Origin: Rhizobium tumorigenes
GTDB lineage: Bacteria > Pseudomonadota > Alphaproteobacteria > Rhizobiales > Rhizobiaceae
Length of the DNA stretch: 64,000 bases
Direction: 5' to 3'
Assembly: GCF_003240565.2 (NCBI RefSeq)
Contig: NZ_CP117255.1
Location: forward strand, 806,001 to 870,000
Below are positions 36,138-48,926 of the stretch, piece by piece. The stretch's first letter is position 1. Each line of letters opens with the position of its first letter. Below the pieces are notes generated by a model that saw nothing but the letters and a program-made list of their open reading frames with translations, was not told the DNA's origin and ran no database searches. The translations under genes and the position numbers were made by a program.

Positions 36138-37049
36138 TCAGCGCCCGCGGCTGGTTTTCAGCATCGACCACGTGTAGAGCACGAGCCCGGCCCAGATCAG
36201 CGGGAAAGCTATCATGCGGGCCGTGCCAAGCGGCTCGTGGAAAACGAATACGGCCAGCAGGAAAACCATGGTCGGCACGATGTACTGCAGGATGCCGATC
36301 GTCGACAGGCGTAGCAACTTTGCGCCGTTGGCATAGATCATCAAGGGCAGGGCGGTGACGAGGCCGCAGCCGACCAGCAACATCGTATCGTTGGCGCCAG
36401 TGGCATAGAGATGGCCCTGGCCGATGCTTTCCAGATAAACGATATAACCAAGCGCCGGCAGGCCGAGCAGCAGCACTTCAAGGAAAAATCCCTGGTTCGG
36501 TCCGACCGGCAGCGTCTTTCGGAAAAAGGCGTACAGCCCCCATGACAGCGTCAGCAGGAGCGCCACCCACGGCGGACGTCCGGCATCGACAGCAAGGATC
36601 ACCACGGCGATAGCGGCGAGCAGGATCGCCACCAGCTGCGGCATCGAGATCCTCTCCTTGAGCAGCAGCGCTCCGAGCGCGATGCTGAACAGCGGATTGA
36701 TGAAATAGCCGAGCGCCGCATCCAGCGAATGGCCATTGCCGATCGCCCAGACATAGGTCCCCCAGTTGATCGTCACCAGCAATGCCGTCATCGAGGCCAG
36801 CGCGATGGTCCGAGGGCTCCTGAGCGCCGCCTTCAGGTCGCCCGTCCGCCCGAGGAACAGCAGCACGGCGCCCGCCACCGGCACCGACCAGACGATGCGA
36901 TGGGCGATGACCTCGGCTGCCGGGATATGGGCGAGCGCTTTCATGTAGAGCGGCAGTATTCCCCAGAACAGATAGGCCGCCAGCGCAAAGGCAAAACCGC
37001 GCGGACTGTCTTCGTTCTTCACCAGGGTGGCGGTTGCATCGGCAGCCAT
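36138..37049 (-). CDS. rarD: EamA-family permease RarD
   Basis: The 303-residue integral membrane protein has about ten transmembrane helices arranged as two EamA repeats. The RarD pattern includes YLFWGILPLYMKAL, HRIVWSVPVA, and a terminal helix ending YTWSML. RarD proteins are putative drug/metabolite transporters with no confirmed substrate. It converges with the LOG gene 13 bp away. Confidence 0.9.
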   Translation of the reverse strand: MAADATATLVKNEDSPRGFAFALAAYLFWGILPLYMKALAHIPAAEVIAHRIVWSVPVAGAVLLFLGRTGDLKAALRSPRTIALASMTALLVTINWGTYVWAIGNGHSLDAALGYFINPLFSIALGALLLKERISMPQLVAILLAAIAVVILAVDAGRPPWVALLLTLSWGLYAFFRKTLPVGPNQGFFLEVLLLGLPALGYIVYLESIGQGHLYATGANDTMLLVGCGLVTALPLMIYANGAKLLRLSTIGILQYIVPTMVFLLAVFVFHEPLGTARMIAFPLIWAGLVLYTWSMLKTSRGR

Positions 37050-37140
37050 CGGATGTTTCCATATTTTGTTGTAATGGTCCGATTAGCCGATGCGCCCGCA
37101 CTTCACCAATTCATTTCCTTGACGGACCTATTCGTGGCGC

Positions 37141-38757
37141 TCACTCTGCGGCGATCTTGCCGGCCATATGGCGGTTCTTCATCAGCTTGTAGACGACCGA
37201 ATCCGTCAGTGCTTCGAAGGATGCATCGATGATGTTTTCGGATACGCCGACCGTCCACCAGCGCACCCCGTCGCTGTCGTTCGATTCGATCAGCACCCGG
37301 GTGATCGCCTCGGTGCCGCCATTGAGGATACGCACCTTGAAGTCCGCCAGCACGAGGTCCTCGATCTCGGCCTGGTATTTGCCGAAATCGCGGCGCAGCG
37401 CCAGATCGAGCGCGTTGACCGGCCCGTCTCCCTCCGCCACCGACATGATCGTCTTGCCGTCGATGATCAACCGCACCACGGCCTCGGAGACGGTCTTCAC
37501 CCGTCCGTGCGAATCGAAGCGTCGCTCGACCATCACCCGAAAGCCGTCGATCGAGAAGAATTCGGGGATGGTGCCAAGTGTGCGGCGGGCCAGCAGCTCG
37601 AAGCTGGCGTCCGCACCCTCATAGGCATAGCCGAAGGATTCCCGTTCCTTGACGATCGAGATCAGCCGATCGAGTTTCGGATCGTCCTTGGCGACGGTGA
37701 TGCCGCGCCGCTTCAGCGCATTGATGAAATTGGCCTTTCCGCCCTGATCCGAGACCATCACCTTGCGAAAATTGCCGACGCTTTCCGGAGGCACGTGCTC
37801 GTAGGTGCGCGGATCTTTCAGCAGGGCCGAGGCATGGATGCCGGCTTTCGTCGCAAAGGCCGAGCCGCCGACATAGGGCGCCTGATGGTTCGGCGACCGG
37901 TTGAGCAGTTCGTCGAAGGCATGCGACAGGCCGGTCAGCCCAATCAGCCGTTCGCCGTCGATGGCGGTCTCGAAGCGGGTGTTGTAGGCGCTCTTCAGTG
38001 CCAGCGTCGGGATCAGCGTCACCAGATCGGCATTGCCGCAGCGCTCACCGAGGCCGTTGAGAGTTCCCTGGATCTGCCGCACTCCGGCCTCCACGGCCAC
38101 CAGCGAATTGGCCACCGCCTGGCCGGTATCGTTATGGGCATGGATGCCGAGTGCTTCGCCGGGTACTCCCTCGGCAATGACGGCTTCGATGATGGCGCGG
38201 ATTTCCGACGGCTGCGTGCCGCCGTTGGTGTCGCAGAGCACCACCCAGCGGGCGCCGGCAGCATAGGCCGCCCTGGCGCAGGCCAGCGCATAACCGGGGT
38301 TGGCCTTGTAGCCATCGAAGAAGTGTTCGCAGTCGACCAGAGCCTCCTTGCCGGCGGCAACCGCCGCCTTGACGCTCTCGGTGATACAGTCGAGATTTTC
38401 CGCGTTCGAGATCCCGAGTGCGACCTCGACATGGTAGTCCCAGCTCTTGGCGACGAAACAGATGGCATCGCCGCTCGCCTGCAGCAGGCCCGCAAGCCCG
38501 GGGTCGTTGGAAGCCGAGACGCCCGCCCGCTTGGTCATGCCGAAGGCGACGAACGACGCGTTCTTGGTTCGCTTCTGGCTGAAGAATGCCGTGTCGGTCG
38601 GGTTGGCGCCGGGATAGCCGCCCTCGATATAGTCGAGCCCGAAATCGTCGAGCAGGTTTGTAATGGCGATCTTGTCCTCGACGGAAAAATCGACACCGGG
38701 CGTCTGCTGACCGTCGCGCAGCGTCGTGTCGAACAGGTAGATTTTTTCACGTGTCAT
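37141..38757 (-). CDS. cimA: (R)-citramalate synthase
   Basis: The 538 residues have the HMGL/isopropylmalate synthase-type barrel start FDTTLRDGQQTPGVDFS, the metal-binding HAHNDTGQAVANS, and NGLGERCGNADL. A C-terminal LeuA dimerisation/regulatory domain (about 400-520) follows. It matches the TIGR00977 citramalate synthase group that condenses pyruvate and acetyl-CoA on a threonine-independent route to isoleucine. Homologous 2-isopropylmalate synthase is possible but less likely given length and motif detail. Confidence 0.87.
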   Translation of the reverse strand: MTREKIYLFDTTLRDGQQTPGVDFSVEDKIAITNLLDDFGLDYIEGGYPGANPTDTAFFSQKRTKNASFVAFGMTKRAGVSASNDPGLAGLLQASGDAICFVAKSWDYHVEVALGISNAENLDCITESVKAAVAAGKEALVDCEHFFDGYKANPGYALACARAAYAAGARWVVLCDTNGGTQPSEIRAIIEAVIAEGVPGEALGIHAHNDTGQAVANSLVAVEAGVRQIQGTLNGLGERCGNADLVTLIPTLALKSAYNTRFETAIDGERLIGLTGLSHAFDELLNRSPNHQAPYVGGSAFATKAGIHASALLKDPRTYEHVPPESVGNFRKVMVSDQGGKANFINALKRRGITVAKDDPKLDRLISIVKERESFGYAYEGADASFELLARRTLGTIPEFFSIDGFRVMVERRFDSHGRVKTVSEAVVRLIIDGKTIMSVAEGDGPVNALDLALRRDFGKYQAEIEDLVLADFKVRILNGGTEAITRVLIESNDSDGVRWWTVGVSENIIDASFEALTDSVVYKLMKNRHMAGKIAAE

Positions 38758-38792
38758 GGCGACCCTCCCGGGAATTTGCTGCGTGCGGAGGG

Positions 38793-38844
38793 TTGCCCCC
38801 CTCTGTCGGCCGGGCCGACATCTCCCCCACGAGCGGGGAGATCA
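38793..38844. repeat. palindromic intergenic repeat unit
   Basis: The unit has a CCCCCCTCTGTC head, a GTCGGCC/GGCCGAC stem and an ATCTCCCCC...GGGGAGAT stem. It matches the half-units of the composite element at 41181-41388. It lies between cimA and pip and looks like a rhizobial REP-type element. Confidence 0.75.
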
Positions 38845-38906
38845 GTCTGTGGTCAGCCTCCTTGCCCGCAGTCTCGATGCGCGAGGGGCTGGTGGCTCCG
38901 ACCGAA

Positions 38907-40331
<1,425 letters not shown>

Positions 40332-40339
<8 letters not shown>

Positions 40340-40817
40340 GCTTCGCCTCCGCTGGCCATGTGGCCGTATCGTGATCGGGATGCTGGTAGGAAACGATGTT
40401 CGCCAAGAACGGCAGGGCAGCGATGTCCTCCTCCGTCGGGTGACCCGGCAGCTCCTGAAGATGGTCCACGAAGGCGATCTTGGCCTCCGTGCCATATTGC
40501 AGCTTAGGTGGCAGAACGGCAGGATTATCGAATGCGCCGGCGGCAAGAGCGATGCCATCCGGCGCTTCATAGGTCAACGGAGTGCCGCATTCGTCACAAA
40601 ATCCGCGAGCAACGATATTGGACGACTGAAAGCGCTTCGGCGTCCCACGTGTCCACTCCAGTATAGCTTTCCGAGTGGAGACCAGCGGTGCGTAATAGCC
40701 GCCGAAGGCCTTCTGGCACATTCGACAATGACAGATCGAAACGTCCTCGAGCGATCCCTCGACCCGGAAGCGCACCGCGCCGCATTGGCAGCCGCCGCTT
40801 CTGGTGAGTTGTGTCAT
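40332..40817 (-). CDS. GFA-domain protein, copy 2
   Basis: The 161-residue protein begins MTQLTRSGGCQCGAVRF and has CHCRMCQKAFGG and GFCDECGTPLTY, mirroring its downstream neighbour. The shared C-terminal pattern SYQHPDHDTATWP supports a local duplication. Its ATG overlaps the DUF559 gene stop (ATGA). The specific substrate is unknown. Confidence 0.9.
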
Positions 40818-41170
40818 GGCGTGTCTCCCGTTGAGAGGACGATGTGAAGGCAGACGGCGTCGATGTCCGTGAGGATGTCGCCGTTCCAGAAGCGGAGAAC
40901 TGTCCAGCCGTCTTGCTGAAGGCGTATCGTGCGTTGCTGGTCGTAGGAAACCGCCTCTGAATCGCCATGTTGGGAACCGTCGACCTCCACGATCAGCCGA
41001 TGGCTCGGGCAGGCGAAATCGACGATGTAGCCGGCGATCGGCATCTGGCGGCGGAAGCTGAGTCCCATCAGGCGGTGGGCACGCAGCTCGTTCCAGAGTT
41101 TCAGTTCTGCGTCGGTCATCGCCTTGCGCATCTGGCGGGCGTTGGAACGCATTTTTGGAGGGATGGGCAT
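40814..41170 (-). CDS. DUF559 endonuclease-like protein
   Basis: The 118-residue protein has the DUF559/Vsr-like core: MRKAMTDAELKLWNELRAHR, LSFRRQMPIAGYIVDFACPS, LIVEVDGSQH and GWTVLRFWN. The acidic residues in VDFAC and EVDGSQH fit a PD-(D/E)XK nuclease. The role is unknown. ATG 41170 is set just after a composite palindromic repeat; an open frame runs on through the repeat but is not expected to be coding. It couples to the GFA genes by overlap. Confidence 0.85.
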   Translation of the reverse strand: MPIPPKMRSNARQMRKAMTDAELKLWNELRAHRLMGLSFRRQMPIAGYIVDFACPSHRLIVEVDGSQHGDSEAVSYDQQRTIRLQQDGWTVLRFWNGDILTDIDAVCLHIVLSTGDTP

Positions 41171-41180
41171 ATGCGGCACG

Positions 41181-41388
41181 TTACCCCCCTCTGTCACTGC
41201 GTGACATCTCCCCCACAAGGGGGGAGATTGGCTGGCGGCGTGATTTTGTTGCACACCGAGCACCCGAGTTTCCGACAACTTCTCTTTCCGATCAAGTGAG
41301 CGGAATGACAATGCAACAAGGCCGCCGCACCCACCCAATCTCCCCCCTTGTGGGGGAGATGTCACCGAAGGTGACAGAGGGGGGTATG
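41181..41388. repeat. composite palindromic element (inverted pair of repeat units)
   Basis: Two units face each other. The left (41181-41231) starts TTACCCCCCTCTGTCAC and the right (41335-41388) ends GTGACAGAGGGGGGTA. Each also carries a CTCCCCC/GGGGGAG stem. Inner arms TGTTGCA and TGCAACA near 41247 and 41313 add to the symmetry. The whole is about 208 bp and sits between cysS and the DUF559 gene. It resembles paired REP/BIME-like elements. Confidence 0.8.
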
Positions 41389-41406
41389 CCGCGGCAGCCG
41401 CTGAAG

Positions 41407-42798
41407 TCACCGCTTGATCTCCCAAGTCGTCACCCGCTCGCCCGTTACCGCGTCCTTGCCGTCCTTCAACTGCACACCCTTCGCGGACAACTCGTCGCGA
41501 ACCTTGTCGGCCTCGGCAAAATTCTTTGCCTTCAGCAGTTCTAGGCGCATCTGCACCAGCGCATCGATCGCCGCCGTCAGATCGGCGCCGACGTTCTTTT
41601 TCTCAGGCAGCACGCCAAGTAGCGCAGCGCTTGCGGCAAACACCGGCAGCACCGCCGGATCGGTATTGGCGGCCTGGGCAAGCGCATGCAATGCCTGAAC
41701 GGCAGCAACGGTGTTCAGATCGTCGGCCAACGCATCGACCACCGAGGTGGGCGGTGCCGCGTTCGAGGGGCCTGCCGCCGGCCATTTGGCGATCAGCCGT
41801 TCGGCTTCCTCCAGCCGCTTCACCGAAAAGTCGATCGGCTCGCGGTAATGCGTCATTAGCATCGCCAGCCGCAGCACTTCGCCGGGCCATGTCCGCCCGC
41901 CAAGCTTGTCGGTTTCCAGCAGCTCGGCGATGGTGACGAAGTTGCCGTCGGATTTCGACATCTTGCGGCCTTCGACCTGCAGGAAGCCGTTGTGCATCCA
42001 GACATTGGCCATGACAGCCGTGCCGTGGGCGCAACGGGACTGGGCGATCTCGTTCTCATGGTGTGGAAAGATCAGGTCGAGGCCGCCGCCGTGGATGTCG
42101 AAGACGTCGCCGAGGTAGCGGCGGCTCATCGCCGAGCATTCGATATGCCAGCCCGGCCGGCCACGGCCCCAAGGGCTGTCCCAGCCGGGTTCGTCGGCAT
42201 CGGACAGTTTCCACAGCACGAAGTCGCCGGAGTTCTTCTTGTGAACATCGACTGCGACCCGGGCGCCGGCCTGCTGCTCGTCGAGATTTCGCTTTGACAG
42301 CTGGCCGTAATCCGCCATCGATTTCGTGTCGAACAGCACTTCGCCCGCTGCCGCATAGGCATGGCCTTTCTCCACCAGCGCCTCGATGATCGAAATCATC
42401 TGGCCGATGTTGTCGGTGGCGCGCGGCTGCACGGTCGGCTCGAGGCAGCCGAGCGCCATCACATCCTTCTGGTACTGGCTGTCGGTCTTTTCCGTGACCA
42501 GCCTGATGGCAGCATTGAGCTCCATGCCGGGATAATCGCGCAGGGCGCGGGCGTTGATCTTGTCGTCGACATCCGTGATGTTGCGCACATAGGTGACGTG
42601 CTCGGACCCATAGACCTGCCTGAGAAGCCGGAACAGCACGTCGAAGACGATGGCCGGGCGGGCGTTGCCGATATGGGCGAAGTCGTAGACGGTCGGACCG
42701 CAGACATAGAGGCGGACATTGCTCGCATCGATCGGTACGAACACGCTCTTTTCGCGCGTTAGGGTATTGTAAAATTTCAGCTCAGGCGTCACGCCCAT
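41407..42798 (-). CDS. cysS: cysteinyl-tRNA synthetase
   Basis: The 463-residue class I synthetase has the zinc-site/HIGH region [23 protein letters not shown] as [11 protein letters not shown], the WHIECSAM segment, and a helical anticodon-binding tail. It charges tRNA-Cys. ATG 42798 ([11 protein letters not shown]) follows GGGAGAG; a longer arginine-rich frame upstream is rejected. Its 254-bp upstream gap holds no gene. Confidence 0.96.
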   Translation of the reverse strand: MGVTPELKFYNTLTREKSVFVPIDASNVRLYVCGPTVYDFAHIGNARPAIVFDVLFRLLRQVYGSEHVTYVRNITDVDDKINARALRDYPGMELNAAIRLVTEKTDSQYQKDVMALGCLEPTVQPRATDNIGQMISIIEALVEKGHAYAAAGEVLFDTKSMADYGQLSKRNLDEQQAGARVAVDVHKKNSGDFVLWKLSDADEPGWDSPWGRGRPGWHIECSAMSRRYLGDVFDIHGGGLDLIFPHHENEIAQSRCAHGTAVMANVWMHNGFLQVEGRKMSKSDGNFVTIAELLETDKLGGRTWPGEVLRLAMLMTHYREPIDFSVKRLEEAERLIAKWPAAGPSNAAPPTSVVDALADDLNTVAAVQALHALAQAANTDPAVLPVFAASAALLGVLPEKKNVGADLTAAIDALVQMRLELLKAKNFAEADKVRDELSAKGVQLKDGKDAVTGERVTTWEIKR

Positions 42799-43052
42799 GT
42801 CCACTCTCCCAGATGCACGATCGAAAAAAAATCGTCGCGGCCGGCGGACCGGGCGTTTCATCTTTGCGCAATGGGGAGACGAAAACGGCCAGGCCAGCGG
42901 TGCGCTAGCGAATAATTTTCCGGCAGATGCTGCAAATAGCTGTTTTCATGGCTGGCTTTATGGCGCGATGCAGGATTTTGGTCAAGAGGAGCGCAGGCTT
43001 CGCGGATGTAGTCTTGCGATTTATTGACTGACCCAGCGCTGGCTCTATGCGC

Positions 43053-43562
43053 TCATCGGTTTAGAAGTCCGTTTGCCGCGCGTTCTCGGCGGATCTGGTC
43101 GGCGTCTTGGCCGATCTGCAGGCTGAGCTTCTCCAGTCCCGACCGCGTGGCGACCTTCGCCGCCGCTGGTATCGAAGAATCAGGATGCAGCCTGTCCCAC
43201 TCAAGGACGGATGCGATTGTTCGCTGCAACTGGGGAATATCGCCAAAGGCCCAGCCGTTGATCTCGGGACCTATCGTTTCGAAGAGTGCGGCGAACAACG
43301 CCGGGCCGCCTGATGGATCCTGGTCGGGATAGGCATTCATGAGCGCGCGCGCGCGGAGCTGGCCGGCGTAGTACCAGAACACGGCCTCGTCTTTCCGTCC
43401 TGCTTTGAAAAGCGGGGGTGCTTTCATCATGAGTTCGCTTGCCTGGAGCGTCGTTGCCTGCTCTGCACCTTCGGGAAAGCCGGTGTTGTCAGCCAAGGCG
43501 AGGTTGGGACTGAGCGATAGTCCGGCACAGACGAACCAGATCAGAAGGCGGCGGTTCAGCAT
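43053..43562 (-). CDS. exported hypothetical protein
   Basis: The 169-residue precursor has a signal peptide (MLNRRLLIWFVCAGLSLSPN, cleavage near ALA). The mature helical protein contains KAGRKDEAVFWYYAGQLRAR and WAFGDIPQLQRTIASVLEWD. The helix pattern resembles tetratricopeptide-like periplasmic proteins, but I cannot name a family. It lies after a similar exported gene, separated by 85 bp. Confidence 0.75.
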   Translation of the reverse strand: MLNRRLLIWFVCAGLSLSPNLALADNTGFPEGAEQATTLQASELMMKAPPLFKAGRKDEAVFWYYAGQLRARALMNAYPDQDPSGGPALFAALFETIGPEINGWAFGDIPQLQRTIASVLEWDRLHPDSSIPAAAKVATRSGLEKLSLQIGQDADQIRRERAANGLLNR

Positions 43563-43647
43563 TGAGTTCCTTTGGACCGCAGGGCGTGGTCCCGCATGAG
43601 GCGCTGTGACAATCCAACTGCGCGTGACGTCGGTAGATCGATCGCGT

Positions 43648-43902
43648 CTACTCAAAGTCAAGTGCATCGATCACCGTCTTCACGTCGCGGTATCGCAACC
43701 GAAGTTTTCGTTCGGCGCCTTCGACACTTTCGCATTTCAGCTTCGTCATGGCTGCGATGATCTCGGCCTCCCTGTCCTTGTCGTAGGGATCTTCACCGGC
43801 CCAGTGCGTGCATTGCGTTCTTCGTTCCAGAAAGGCTGCGACGTCGGCAGGATAGGCGGCGCTTTGTCCGGTGATGGCCACCCAGAATAACAGTGAAATC
43901 AT
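43648..43902 (-). CDS. small exported hypothetical protein
   Basis: The 84-residue protein has a short signal-like start (MISLLFWVAITGQSAA) and a mature part with two cysteines (TQCTHW, KLKCES). It includes WAGEDPYDKDREAEI, a pattern I have seen in uncharacterised alphaproteobacterial proteins. It probably acts in the periplasm. It is on the same strand as the 169-residue exported gene. Confidence 0.7.
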   Translation of the reverse strand: MISLLFWVAITGQSAAYPADVAAFLERRTQCTHWAGEDPYDKDREAEIIAAMTKLKCESVEGAERKLRLRYRDVKTVIDALDFE

Positions 43903-44012
43903 AGGCCCTCCAGGCCGCAGGCGTGCTGTTAAGCCGCGCGCCGCTCACGATCGACTATGTCGGACGGAGCCGTCGCTGTCGAGGGTCGGGCCAGACGCCA
44001 AGTCCCAGAGAT

Positions 44013-44753
44013 CTATTCCGGCAGCCGGTAGTCCAGCAGCTTGTTTTCCCGCACCACGAAAAGCTTGCCCGTCTCCGTCACCTCGGGCCCGACCAGTCTC
44101 ATGATGACATCAGCGACATCTCGGGGATGTTGCACGGTCTCGGGGTCTTCGCCAGGCATCGCCAAAGCCCGCATGGCGGTGCGCGTTGCGCCGGGATCGA
44201 GGCTGGTGATGCGCAGCGGTGTGCCTTGCGTTTCCCCGGCCCAGGTTCGGGCCAAGGCCTCGACTGCCGCCTTGGATGCAGAGTAGGGACCCCAGAAGGG
44301 CCGACATTTGTGAGCTGCGGAGGACGACAGGATGACGGCTCGGCCGGCCTCAGAGCGCACCAGCAGCGGTTCAACGGAACGGATCAGCCGCCACGTCGCG
44401 GTGACGTTGATCGTCATGACCTTCTCGAAGACTTTTGCCTCGACATGGCCGATGGGTGAAATCGTGCCGAGCACCCCGGCGTTGGCAACGAGAATATCGA
44501 GCTTGCCCCAGCGCTCGAAGATCGAGCCGCCGAGCCTGTCGATCGCATCCATGTCGGCAAGGTCGAATGGCACCAGCGTTGCCCGTCCGCCGGCAGCCTT
44601 GATGGAGTCGTCCAGCTCTTCCAGGCCGCCGACCGTACGGGCGCAGGCGATCACGTGGGCGCCAGCCTTTGCCAGTTCCAGAGCGGTGAAATATCCGATG
44701 CCGCGCGAGGCTCCGGTGACCAGGGCGATCTTGTCCTGCAGGTTGACGCTCAT
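44013..44753 (-). CDS. short-chain dehydrogenase/reductase
   Basis: The 246-residue oxidoreductase has a Rossmann nucleotide site (TGASRGIG), the NAG motif (LVANAGV), catalytic serine in VILSSSAA, and YSASK (tyrosine and lysine). The substrate is unknown. It lies downstream of purF on the same strand, 88 bp away, a neighbourhood conserved in rhizobia. Confidence 0.92.
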   Translation of the reverse strand: MSVNLQDKIALVTGASRGIGYFTALELAKAGAHVIACARTVGGLEELDDSIKAAGGRATLVPFDLADMDAIDRLGGSIFERWGKLDILVANAGVLGTISPIGHVEAKVFEKVMTINVTATWRLIRSVEPLLVRSEAGRAVILSSSAAHKCRPFWGPYSASKAAVEALARTWAGETQGTPLRITSLDPGATRTAMRALAMPGEDPETVQHPRDVADVIMRLVGPEVTETGKLFVVRENKLLDYRLPE

Positions 44754-44841
44754 GATGCCGAATTCCGTTCGCGATGTTATGGGGCGATAACATGCCCCAT
44801 ACCAGACTAACGGTCAGTCCATCAAGCGCGGCCCTCAGCCC

Positions 44842-46332
44842 TCAGCCGTTGCCAGCAAGCACCGATAGCTTGCGGACATTGTTGATGCTTTCCCGGTCGA
44901 GCAACCGGGTCGGATAATCGCCGGTGAAATAGTGGTCGGTGAACTGGGGTGCGACGGGATCGCGCGGCTCGCCGCCGACAGCCCTGTAGAGACCGTCGAT
45001 GGACAGGAAGGCGAGGCTATCGGCGCCGATGAAGGCGCACATGGCTTCGAGGTTCTCGTACTGGTTGGCGAGCAGCTTGTCGGCATCCGGCGTATCGATG
45101 CCGTAGAAATCCGGGAAATAGATCATTGGGCTGGCAACTCGGATGTGCACCTCGCTGGCACCGGCCTCGCGGATCATCTGGACGATCTTCACCGATGTCG
45201 TGCCGCGGACGATGGAATCGTCGACGAGCACGACGCGCTTTCCTTCGAGGATGGCGCGGTTGGCGGAGTGCTTCAGCTTGACGCCGAAGGCGCGGATCGA
45301 CTGGGTCGGCTCGATGAAGGTCCGCCCGACATAGTGGTTGCGGATGATCCCCAGTTCGAACGGTATGCCGCTCGCTTGCGCATAGCCGATTGCCGCTGGC
45401 GTGCCGCCATCTGGCACTGGAACGACGAGGTCAGCCTCGACCGGCGCTTCATGGGCCAGATTGATGCCCATGTTGCGACGGGCGACGTAGACATTGCGGC
45501 CGCCGACGACAGAGTCCGGGCGCGCGAAGTAGACATATTCGAACAGGCACAGCCGTTCGGGCTCGGGCTGATCGGCCTTGCGCGAATCGATGGTGATCGA
45601 GCCGTCGCTCTGGATCTCGCAGATGATGACTTCACCGTTCTCAACGTCGCGGATGTATTTCGCGCCGATGATGTCGAGCGCGCAGGTCTCGGAACAGAAG
45701 ATCGGCTTGCCATCGAGTTCGCCCATCACCAGCGGCCGGATGCCGATCGGATCGCGGGCGGCAATGAGCTTGGTACGGGTCATCGCCAGCATCGAGTAGC
45801 CGCCTTCCATCTGGCGGATGGCATCGATGAAGCGGTCGGAGGAGGAGGCATGCTTGGAACGGGCGATCAAGTGCAGCACGACTTCGGTGTCCGACGTCGA
45901 CTGGCAGATGGCGCCGTCGGCAATCAGCATGCGACGCATCGAGAGGCCGTTGGTGAAGTTGCCGTTATGGGCGATGGCGATGCCGCCGACCTCAAGTTCG
46001 GCAAACAGCGGCTGGACGTTGCGAAGGATCGTCTCGCCCGTGGTCGAGTAGCGAACATGGCCGATGGCACGGTCGCCGGGCAGGCGGGCAAGGGTTGCCG
46101 GATCCGTGTAGTGGTCGCCCACCAGTCCCATGCGGCGCTCCGAATGAAAGCGCTGACCATCGAAGACGACCATGCCGGCTGCTTCCTGGCCCCGATGCTG
46201 CAGGGCGTGCAGGCCGAGCGCCGTCAGCGTTGCCGCGTCCGAGTGTCCGAGTATGCCGAACACGCCGCACTCTTCGTGCAGTGTGTCGCCGTCGATGTCG
46301 TTATCGATTTCAGGGGAGGGTGACAGGGTCAT
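44842..46332 (-). CDS. purF: amidophosphoribosyltransferase
   Basis: The 496-residue enzyme has a short propeptide before the catalytic cysteine in HEECGVFGILGH, so it is the self-processing type. The glutaminase domain precedes the phosphoribosyltransferase domain with PRPP site VVLVDDSIVRGTTS. It performs the first step of purine synthesis. Upstream, the cvpA terminator suggests it also has its own promoter. Confidence 0.96.
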   Translation of the reverse strand: MTLSPSPEIDNDIDGDTLHEECGVFGILGHSDAATLTALGLHALQHRGQEAAGMVVFDGQRFHSERRMGLVGDHYTDPATLARLPGDRAIGHVRYSTTGETILRNVQPLFAELEVGGIAIAHNGNFTNGLSMRRMLIADGAICQSTSDTEVVLHLIARSKHASSSDRFIDAIRQMEGGYSMLAMTRTKLIAARDPIGIRPLVMGELDGKPIFCSETCALDIIGAKYIRDVENGEVIICEIQSDGSITIDSRKADQPEPERLCLFEYVYFARPDSVVGGRNVYVARRNMGINLAHEAPVEADLVVPVPDGGTPAAIGYAQASGIPFELGIIRNHYVGRTFIEPTQSIRAFGVKLKHSANRAILEGKRVVLVDDSIVRGTTSVKIVQMIREAGASEVHIRVASPMIYFPDFYGIDTPDADKLLANQYENLEAMCAFIGADSLAFLSIDGLYRAVGGEPRDPVAPQFTDHYFTGDYPTRLLDRESINNVRKLSVLAGNG

Positions 46333-46391
46333 GGCTGAAGGCCTTTGCTCTCACGGGGTTCTGGCAGCGCTGGGGCTGGGATCCAAAATAA

Positions 46392-46426
46392 CTGAAAATC
46401 CGGCCGGGCGATATGCCTGGCCGGAT
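46392..46426 (-). terminator. terminator of cvpA
   Basis: On the minus strand, ATCCGGCC pairs with GGCCGGAT around a GC-rich interior, followed by TTTTCAGTT, about 60 bp after cvpA. It separates cvpA from purF. Confidence 0.8.
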
Positions 46427-46489
46427 AGGGTCGTCGGTTCCGGTCAGATGGCGATGGCCGCCAAGCGGGTCAAGCCTGGTGACACATCG

Positions 46490-47131
46490 TCAATTATTCG
46501 TAGCCGGAGCGGCAGGTGTCGTTGTCGGTGCCGCCGGCGAGGCGGGTGCGTCGTCCGATGGGGCTGCATCGCTCGGTGCGGCCGCGTCATCGTTCAACTG
46601 CTGCTTTTCCGGCTGGATCTTGTCGATAACATTGGTCCGAATCATCTGCGCGAATTTCTCCGGCAATGCGGCTTCCAGCTTTACCACCATCGAATCGAGG
46701 AAAGGCTTGGACTTGGCATTGTTGACCCAATCGGGGCGATGCGCTTCGTCGACCAGCCAGTTCCAGAAGGCAACGGCGACGACCAACAGCAGCACGCCAC
46801 GGGCGGCGCCGAAAAGGAAGCCGAGCGTGCGGTCGAGCGCGCCGATGCGGCTGTCGATGATGAAATCGGCGATCTTCATGGTGATGAAGGAGATGATGAT
46901 CAGCGCGATGAGGAAGACGACGGCGGCCGAGCCGACGATGGCGATACGGTCGTCATCGGTGTAGTGTTTGGCGTAAGGCACCAGCTTCGGGTAGAGATAG
47001 TAGGCCGCAACGGCCGAGCCGCCCCAACTGACGATCGACAGAATTTCGCGAGAGAAGCCGCGTACCATGGCGAGAACGGCGGAAAACAGCACGACGCCGA
47101 TAACAATACCGTCGAAAATCGTAATGGGCAT
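46490..47131 (-). CDS. cvpA: CvpA family membrane protein
   Basis: The 213-residue protein has four transmembrane segments. The CvpA pattern is IFDGIVIGVVLFSAVLAMVR, FSREILSIVSWGGSA, and the third-helix region GALDRTLGFLFGAARG. An alanine/proline-rich tail ends it. CvpA was first linked to colicin V release and later to membrane stress tolerance. Neighbouring purF is a long-known association. Confidence 0.93.
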   Translation of the reverse strand: MPITIFDGIVIGVVLFSAVLAMVRGFSREILSIVSWGGSAVAAYYLYPKLVPYAKHYTDDDRIAIVGSAAVVFLIALIIISFITMKIADFIIDSRIGALDRTLGFLFGAARGVLLLVVAVAFWNWLVDEAHRPDWVNNAKSKPFLDSMVVKLEAALPEKFAQMIRTNVIDKIQPEKQQLNDDAAAPSDAAPSDDAPASPAAPTTTPAAPATNN

Positions 47132-47216
47132 CTATACTTTACTCCAAGACCTGCCATGGGCGCCATGGCTATCGTCTGCCTGAATGCGTCGTACCTCGTC
47201 GCCATGGCGAAGAGGT

Positions 47217-48619
<1,403 letters not shown>

Positions 48620-48620
<1 letters not shown>

Positions 48621-48883
48621 CAGGCAATGCTTTCGGTAAAATCTTCTGGTGATGTGTCCTCGTGTGCATGAATCACGCGCACCACCCGGAGCGCAATATC
48701 ACTGACAACGAAGTAAAACACTCTTTGTCGATAGGAAAAGCTGCGGAGGCCGGGTCTAAGATGGTCGCGGGCGATACCGGTCAGGCCAAGCCTCGCAAAT
48801 GACTGCGCCTTCCGCTCAATGTCGAGAATGAATTTGTCTGCTGCGGCAGAGCTGCTCTCCGCGATATAGCGATATTGGCTCAT
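48620..48883 (-). CDS. ParE/RelE-family toxin
   Basis: The 87-residue protein has the ParE pattern: YIAESSSAAADKFILDIE, then GIARDHLRPGLRSFSYRQRV, and a last strand RVVRVIHAHED. ParE toxins block gyrase, although a RelE-like RNase activity cannot be excluded. The gene follows the antitoxin by 43 bp and its stop overlaps the radA start. Toxin-antitoxin insertion ahead of radA is unusual. Confidence 0.88.
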
Positions 48884-48926
48884 GAGATCGGCCCGGGCAG
48901 TTCCGGACCAGATAAGCCGGCGTCGC

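Noticed and set aside
44932..46323. 463-codon rightward frame over purF
   Set aside because: It is antisense to purF, which has its complete glutaminase and PRPP motifs.
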